Below, piece by piece: positions 8,143 through 11,520 of a DNA stretch of 11,520 nt. Source of the DNA: Pseudomonadota bacterium (lineage in GTDB: Bacteria > Pseudomonadota > Alphaproteobacteria > Rhodospirillales > UBA2165); contig JAQCKY010000021.1 of NCBI GenBank assembly GCA_027592155.1, positions 1-11,520 of the forward strand, read 5' to 3'. Numbering within the stretch: position 1 is the first letter of the stretch; each line of letters begins with the position of its first letter. Below the pieces are notes generated by a model that saw only the letters and a list, made by a program, of their open reading frames with translations, had not been told where the DNA came from and ran no database searches. The position numbers and the translations under genes are program-made.

Positions 8143-8170
8143 TTTTACATTTACGTAGATTGCGTGTCAA
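8142..8170 (-). promoter_or_regulatory. Sigma70-type promoter of the permease operon
   Basis: Read on the minus strand, TTGACA (8170-8165, perfect -35), a 17-base spacer, and TAAAAT (8147-8142, five of six -10 bases) form a near-ideal housekeeping promoter. Very AT-rich sequence lies immediately upstream and could act as an UP element. Transcription would start near 8135, giving a leader of about 70 bases to the ATG at 8065. This also rules against the longer permease frame beginning at 8170. Confidence 0.75.
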
Positions 8171-8500
8171 TAGGATAGAAAAATCAATTACTATATTTAT
8201 ACTATGTAATAATTCTAAAATATACTATCTATCGCAAACAAAAACATTCTGATCCGGAAATATTGTTCAAGCATGAAGTTTTCGTACGCTGGCTTTGAGT
8301 GGTCTGCTGCAAAACTACAATAAATCTTTGGGAATTCGGTATTTGCCGTGATGTGTTTGTGCGTGCCAGCAATTGATCGCCGTTGGCAACAACAGTGCGT
8401 TTTGCCGAAGTGGCGAGATATTGATGAACTTGTTTTCGAGTGGAAAATATCACCCGACGGGAGCGGAGGATCGTCATCGTCTCGCGGAATGCCACAACGT

Positions 8501-8556
8501 GACGTGAAAATTGATTGTCACGGCAAGGGACGTGAAAATTGATTGTCACGGCAAGG
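8501..8556. repeat. Perfect 28-bp tandem duplication with embedded dyads
   Basis: Two identical 28-base units, 8501-8528 and 8529-8556, lie directly head to tail. Each contains a 20-base imperfect palindrome, CGTGAAAATTGATTGTCACG, at 8503-8522 and 8531-8550, in which 16 of 20 positions are symmetric and the outer arms CGTGA/TCACG are perfect. The second copy ends 54 bases before the ATG of the exported-protein gene at 8611. The position suits paired operator sites for a dimeric regulator. The GTGAAAATTGA core also recalls the multiple terminal repeats of some IS21-like insertion sequences, so a mobile-element remnant is an alternative; no transposase is present. Confidence 0.85.
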
Positions 8557-8597
8557 ATTGAGTAATGACCCTGCGCGTACTCTGGACGGATCGATCT

Positions 8598-8604
8598 CAG
8601 GAGA
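8598..8604 (+). promoter_or_regulatory. Ribosome binding site of the exported-protein gene
   Basis: CAGGAGA lies six bases before the ATG at 8611 and is one of the best Shine-Dalgarno matches in the window, which fixes the start of this otherwise unfamiliar gene. Confidence 0.75.
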
Positions 8605-8610
8605 ATTTTC

Positions 8611-9684
8611 ATGGCCACGCGCGTGTTCGGAATTTCCGCTGCCTGGCTGGCACTCTTTCTAGCGGTGGCAGGTATGCCTGCCCATGCGCAGCAGGAAACC
8701 AAGCGGTTCGTCCATCCCGACGGACTTTTTACGCTGACATTGCCAGCTGACGTGGATATTCGTTCCGGCGATGGACCGGTGGCGGTAAAGGCCGTTTCCC
8801 GCAATGGCTGGATTCTGACGGTGCAGACCGGGGCGGCCAACCGGGAGATTGATTTTAGAGGAATGATTTCGAGGCTCGAAGATCGCTACTTGGGTGAAAA
8901 CCTCGCATGGAACAAAAAAGTCAGTGAACGGACAGCCAGGATCGGTGGGCTGCCGGCGCTCGAGCTGATCTATGATGCTGCGCGAACACGCTGGCAAACG
9001 ATAATCGCCCGTGGCCAACACACGGATTTCGTAATTTTTGTTTCAGCCCCCCCAGAAGTCTTTGCTGACCGGGGCGGCGAGATTCATGCCATTCTGGCCA
9101 GTTTTGGCACCCGGCCCGACGAAGTTCCGGCTGATCGGCCCTCTAAGGTCGAGGCGATTCCCCCCGGTGGCTCCTTGGCGTCCCTGGCCCAGGTGTTTTC
9201 CGACCCGCTACTAGGCTATTCGATAGGCTATCCGGCGGATTGGATCGTTTCCCAAAACGGTGAGTTCTCGGCCTTGTTCAGCGGCCGCGAGGGGACAGAC
9301 GCCTATTTTGCAACGATCACCACGCAGAATGTCAGTCCACCGGGCGTCGCCGGGCCGGCGGTGGCGGCAGAGATCGCTTTTGACGAGCACCGAGCCCGAC
9401 TGGCGGCAGATTCCACATCCCTGACATACGCCGAAGAAAAACCCTTTGCCTATGATCGTGGCGGGGTTCGGCTATTGGGACAGGAATTCCTCGCGCATTA
9501 CGCCTGGAACGGCCAGCGATTTGCAGCCTGGGTCGTTGTTCTGCCCAATCCAGTACAGCCGGTAGCTCACATTTTTTCGTACGCCGCCCCTGAAGAACGA
9601 TTTTCAACTTATCGGCCAATAGCGGACGCCATGTTGCGCAGTTGGTCAATAAGCGGTACGGAAGAGGTCGGTGCCAAACGCTAA
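8611..9684 (+). CDS. Exported protein with two PsbP/DcrB-like halves
   Basis: The 357-residue product has a clear signal peptide (hydrophobic residues about 8-22, cleavage after AHA at 24-26), no later membrane helix and no lipobox, so it is probably periplasmic. The mature part seems to contain two similar domains: residues about 31-165, opening KRFVHPDGLFTLTLPADV, and about 190-350, opening FSDPLLGYSIGYPADWIV. The pattern 'phase-GFS-YP-DW-V', an alternating strand/helix body, and a final helix-strand with the W of MLRSWSI resemble the Mog1/PsbP/DcrB fold. I infer the fold from pattern only and do not recognise a named family. The ATG has a strong ribosome site. The next gene follows after 12 bases, so the two exported proteins are likely made together. 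No catalytic residues are apparent; a binding or envelope role is plausible but unproven. Confidence 0.8.
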   Translation: MATRVFGISAAWLALFLAVAGMPAHAQQETKRFVHPDGLFTLTLPADVDIRSGDGPVAVKAVSRNGWILTVQTGAANREIDFRGMISRLEDRYLGENLAWNKKVSERTARIGGLPALELIYDAARTRWQTIIARGQHTDFVIFVSAPPEVFADRGGEIHAILASFGTRPDEVPADRPSKVEAIPPGGSLASLAQVFSDPLLGYSIGYPADWIVSQNGEFSALFSGREGTDAYFATITTQNVSPPGVAGPAVAAEIAFDEHRARLAADSTSLTYAEEKPFAYDRGGVRLLGQEFLAHYAWNGQRFAAWVVVLPNPVQPVAHIFSYAAPEERFSTYRPIADAMLRSWSISGTEEVGAKR

Positions 9685-9696
9685 GGCAGGGATCAG

Positions 9697-10611
9697 ATGG
9701 CGCTAAGCCACGGCAAAAATGGTTGGAAATTTCCGAGAAAATTTTTGAAAGCGCGTGCTGCTGGCGCGTGCCATGCGCTCTGTGTATGCCTTTTTATCGG
9801 ATTGGCGTTGACGGCGTCACTCTCGGATGCTGCGGCCGCAGGACCACCGCTACGCGATTCAGCGCTTTCTGCGGCTGCCCTACAGCAACGCCTGCTCGAT
9901 TATTTTGAAACCGTCGTGTTTGACCGCGAGTTTCAGCCTAGTGCTACATCGCATTCGGTATCCAAGTGGGACACGGATATTCGCGTCAGCCTGCAGGGCG
10001 GCGGGGCCGAACGTCACCGCCAGACCGTCAAGAACCATATCGCGCTTCTTTCCCGGATCACCGGTTTGAAGATGGATATCCTCGGTCAGGGGGAGGATGC
10101 CGGTAATATCGTTATCCACTTTGTCGCGCCGGAGGAAATGGCAACCGTGCGGATCAAAGGGGTTGATCTGAAACTGTTGTGGCAGATGGCCCAGAGCCGG
10201 GGCTGTTATTTTGTCTCGATCAGCCGGGAGCATCTGCTCGTCCGCAGCGATATTGTCGTTAATCGAATGCGGGATGACCAAGCCATAAATCACTGTCTTC
10301 TGGAAGAAATCACGCAGAGCCTGGGATTGCCCAATGACAGTGATCTATTCCAACCATCGTTGTTCAGCGATCATGATAATCTGCTAACGATTCCAGACCA
10401 TGATCGAATGCTATTGAAAATACTTTACCATCCCGACATGCGGGCGGGTTTCTTCCGGCTGCGGGCCCGCAATGCCGCGCGGCGCATCCTGTCGCAAATG
10501 CTGCAAGGCGAGGAGGCGTCCAAGGCAACGGTCGGAACGGATGATCCGCTGCCCCGCGACGTTAGCAAGATTCCGAAAAAGCCTGCCGAATTCGTGCCGA
10601 TTCCTCAATAA
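9697..10611 (+). CDS. DUF2927 family exported protein, degenerate metzincin-like
   Basis: The 304-residue product has a long basic N-terminus and a hydrophobic segment (about 26-40) ending in an Ala-rich stretch, consistent with a signal peptide cleaved near residue 48. The C-terminal half matches DUF2927 as I know it: HCLLEEITQSLGLPNDSD (199-216), then LTIPDHDRMLLKILYHPDMRAG. The first part lines up with the metzincin zinc motif HExxHxxGxxH, with E203, E204, Q207, G210 and N213 in the five key places; all three zinc histidines are replaced while the catalytic-position Glu and the structural Gly remain. The following D...LLxxLY stretch resembles the region after the motif in matrixins. So the protein probably keeps a protease-like fold without the usual zinc site. 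A GGCAGGG ribosome site precedes the ATG. It is the second gene of an exported-protein pair, and its 3' end overlaps the convergent Nudix gene by 50 bases. Confidence 0.87.
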   Translation: MALSHGKNGWKFPRKFLKARAAGACHALCVCLFIGLALTASLSDAAAAGPPLRDSALSAAALQQRLLDYFETVVFDREFQPSATSHSVSKWDTDIRVSLQGGGAERHRQTVKNHIALLSRITGLKMDILGQGEDAGNIVIHFVAPEEMATVRIKGVDLKLLWQMAQSRGCYFVSISREHLLVRSDIVVNRMRDDQAINHCLLEEITQSLGLPNDSDLFQPSLFSDHDNLLTIPDHDRMLLKILYHPDMRAGFFRLRARNAARRILSQMLQGEEASKATVGTDDPLPRDVSKIPKKPAEFVPIPQ

Positions 10612-11014
10612 TCCGGTTGGTCTCCGACCACATGCCGAGGGCCGAAATCGACGCGACGTCGAACCAGGCGGCATCAGATACGTCGGTCTGGGCATTCGGT
10701 ATGCCAGAGAGCCATTCAGCCACCACATCGACAAGCGTGTAGTGATACTGAACGCGATCTTCATTATCGCGCCGGATTGAATCGACCACATCGACAAGCC
10801 CGAGGACACGGATGGTCAAGCTTGTTTCTTCCATCACTTCCCGCTCGGCCGCCTCGAACACGGATTCGCCTACCTTCTGCGCGCCACCCGGAAGGCTCCA
10901 GGCGCCCATACGCGGTGGCCTGTTGCGGCGGACTAGAAGGACCTGTTCTTGCCGCCAGATGACAATACCGACCGCGACAATCGGGCGTGGTGGATACTCT
11001 CTCGGCCACTTCAT
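10562..11014 (-). CDS. Nudix hydrolase
   Basis: A 150-residue single-domain Nudix protein. The Nudix box runs from G44 through E50 to R58-E59 and E62-E63 (GAQKVGE, then EREVMEETSL), supplying the metal-binding glutamates for hydrolysis of nucleoside diphosphates linked to another moiety. The box departs from the usual EExG by having Ser at position 65 (EETS). The N-terminus (PIVAVGIVIWRQEQVLLVRR) and the WSLPGG strand are typical of ADP-ribose pyrophosphatase-like and MutT-like members; the SETN/IIEE C-terminal region is not diagnostic. Substrate cannot be assigned. AGGAG lies about ten bases before the ATG. The gene stands alone on this strand and its 3' end lies inside the convergent DUF2927 gene. 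A cyclic-nucleotide-binding pseudogene starts 148 bases away in the opposite direction. Confidence 0.93.
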   Translation of the reverse strand: MKWPREYPPRPIVAVGIVIWRQEQVLLVRRNRPPRMGAWSLPGGAQKVGESVFEAAEREVMEETSLTIRVLGLVDVVDSIRRDNEDRVQYHYTLVDVVAEWLSGIPNAQTDVSDAAWFDVASISALGMWSETNRIIEESARIRQAFSESC

Positions 11015-11162
11015 TGGCGGATAGTCTCCTCATCAGATGGCTTCAAGCGATCGTATTTGCTTAACGACACATGTGTTCCGCACGTGCCAAATGACACCTC
11101 CATGCCGTACAATACCTTCGCCACGCTGCTGGGTTCTAAGCTGAGATTGCGGGTGCAAAGTC

Positions 11163-11450
11163 ATGGCCGATACCATTGTCGAACGCAAGATATACCAGGA
11201 AGGTCAATCTATCTTCAGACTGGGAGACGCCGGCAGTTGTGCCTAGGTCGTGCAGGCCGGTAACGTTGACATCTTTAAGGGGTTAGATAGTGACGAGGTG
11301 CCGCGGATGGCGGCGGCCCGGGCGACCGAAATGACCACGCTGATCATCGTGAACAAGAGAATGTTTGAAGAGAAACTGAACAAGACGGACTCTTTTATCC
11401 GGCGCCTGCTTGAAATTTTCGTTGAAAATGTCCCCTCTGCCTCTCGCTAG
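11163..11450 (+). pseudogene. Broken cyclic-nucleotide-binding domain protein
   Basis: The frame reads MADTIVERKIYQEGQSIFR, then LGDAGSCA, an amber TAG at 11244-11246, VVQAGNVDIFKG, then jumps to PRMAAARATEMTTLIIV and ends RLLEIFVENVPSASR before a TAG at 11448-11450. Both flanks match small alphaproteobacterial single-domain CRP/cNMP-binding proteins, which have Tyr where the amber stands and about 20 more residues (the GxIFGEMALID phosphate-binding cassette) between IFKG and PRM. So two independent lesions are visible: a Tyr-to-amber change and an in-frame internal loss that removes the ligand-contacting core. The frame is otherwise intact, which suggests recent decay. The start has no good ribosome site. 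A shortened product from an internal start such as GTG 11250 could be made but could not bind a cyclic nucleotide in the usual way. Confidence 0.85.
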
Positions 11451-11479
11451 GTTATGGAGCTCTCCCTATATGCTGCAAT

Positions 11480-11505
11480 GCCGCCACTAGCGTCGTCATG
11501 GCGGC
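11480..11505. repeat. Short inverted repeat downstream of the pseudogene
   Basis: GCCGCCA (11480-11486) and TGGCGGC (11499-11505) form a perfect 7-bp stem with a 12-base loop, 30 bases after the pseudogene stop. No run of T follows, so it is not a standard intrinsic terminator. An ATG at 11498 opens a frame that runs off the window and could begin the next gene, but no ribosome site supports it. Confidence 0.35.
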
Positions 11506-11520
11506 TACACTGTGGGATGT

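Larger units (their letters stand above)
8066..8610. other. Large divergent intergenic region
   Basis: About 545 bases separate the leftward permease operon from the rightward exported-protein operon. Bases 8120-8290 are strikingly AT-rich compared with the rest of the window and hold a strong leftward promoter, a 12-bp palindrome and two copies of TATACTAT 23 bases apart (8198-8205, 8221-8228). From about 8350 composition returns towards the genome average; open frames there (8348-8542 plus; 8229-8840 minus) look non-coding and resemble no known protein. Bases 8501-8556 are a perfect tandem duplication. A weak rightward promoter candidate is TTGAGT (8295-8300) with TACAAT (8316-8321), but its 15-base spacing is short. 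Confidence 0.6.

Noticed and set aside
8348..8542. Possible small plus-strand gene upstream of the exported-protein operon
   Set aside because: No ribosome binding site and a low-complexity C-terminal part that ends inside the tandem repeat; nothing recognisable.
8501..8556. Minimal CRISPR array
   Set aside because: The units are directly contiguous with no spacers and there are only two, so this is a tandem duplication.
8229..8840. 203-residue minus-strand frame across the intergenic region and the start of the exported-protein gene
   Set aside because: It covers the tandem repeat and the signal-peptide region of a better gene, with no family resemblance; the repeat length keeping it open is not evidence of coding.
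11244..11246. Programmed readthrough or recoding of the amber codon
   Set aside because: The same gene also lacks its ligand-binding core, so simple pseudogene decay explains both changes.

Overview
The window looks like a piece of an alphaproteobacterial chromosome, most likely Rhodospirillales or a close relative. The clues are a response regulator with an alphaproteobacterial-type linker (TSDYIGPDR), a class I fructose-bisphosphate aldolase beside transketolase, a TauE/SafE permease paired with a TIGR02186 (Alph_Pro_TM) protein, a DUF2927 protein, and moderately high GC with compact gene packing. No rRNA, tRNA, CRISPR array, intact transposon or phage gene was recognised.

Layout. 1-307: no convincing gene. 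308-1876 (+): a 522-residue protein with an N-terminal receiver domain whose usual phosphoacceptor Asp appears to be Glu, followed by a long unrecognised C-terminal region. 2040-5886 (+): a carbon-metabolism cluster, transketolase, class I fructose-bisphosphate aldolase and ribulose-phosphate 3-epimerase; the last two genes are packed tightly enough to be co-translated. These enzymes serve the non-oxidative pentose phosphate and Calvin cycles and glycolysis/gluconeogenesis. 8065-5879 (-): a three-gene operon of TauE/SafE permease, TIGR02186 membrane-anchored protein and UspA-family protein. It is preceded by a near-consensus sigma70-type promoter in a very AT-rich intergenic island. Its last gene meets rpe tail to tail with an 8-bp overlap.

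8066-8610 is a large intergenic region holding that promoter, a perfect 12-bp palindrome on its start site, and, closer to the rightward operon, a perfect 28-bp tandem duplication carrying two copies of a 20-bp imperfect palindrome. 8611-10611 (+): two exported proteins of unknown function, one with two apparent PsbP/DcrB-like halves and one DUF2927 protein carrying what looks like a metzincin zinc motif stripped of its histidines. 11014-10562 (-): a Nudix hydrolase overlapping the DUF2927 gene tail to tail by 50 bp. 11163-11450 (+): a broken single-domain cyclic-nucleotide-binding protein with an in-frame amber codon and an internal in-frame loss of its phosphate-binding cassette. The final 70 bases hold only a short hairpin.

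Most of the window is ordinary chromosome. The best candidates for undescribed biology are the permease/TIGR02186/Usp module with its promoter-palindrome, the exported-protein pair with the repeated upstream palindrome, and the atypical receiver protein. No complete novel system can be claimed from sequence alone.
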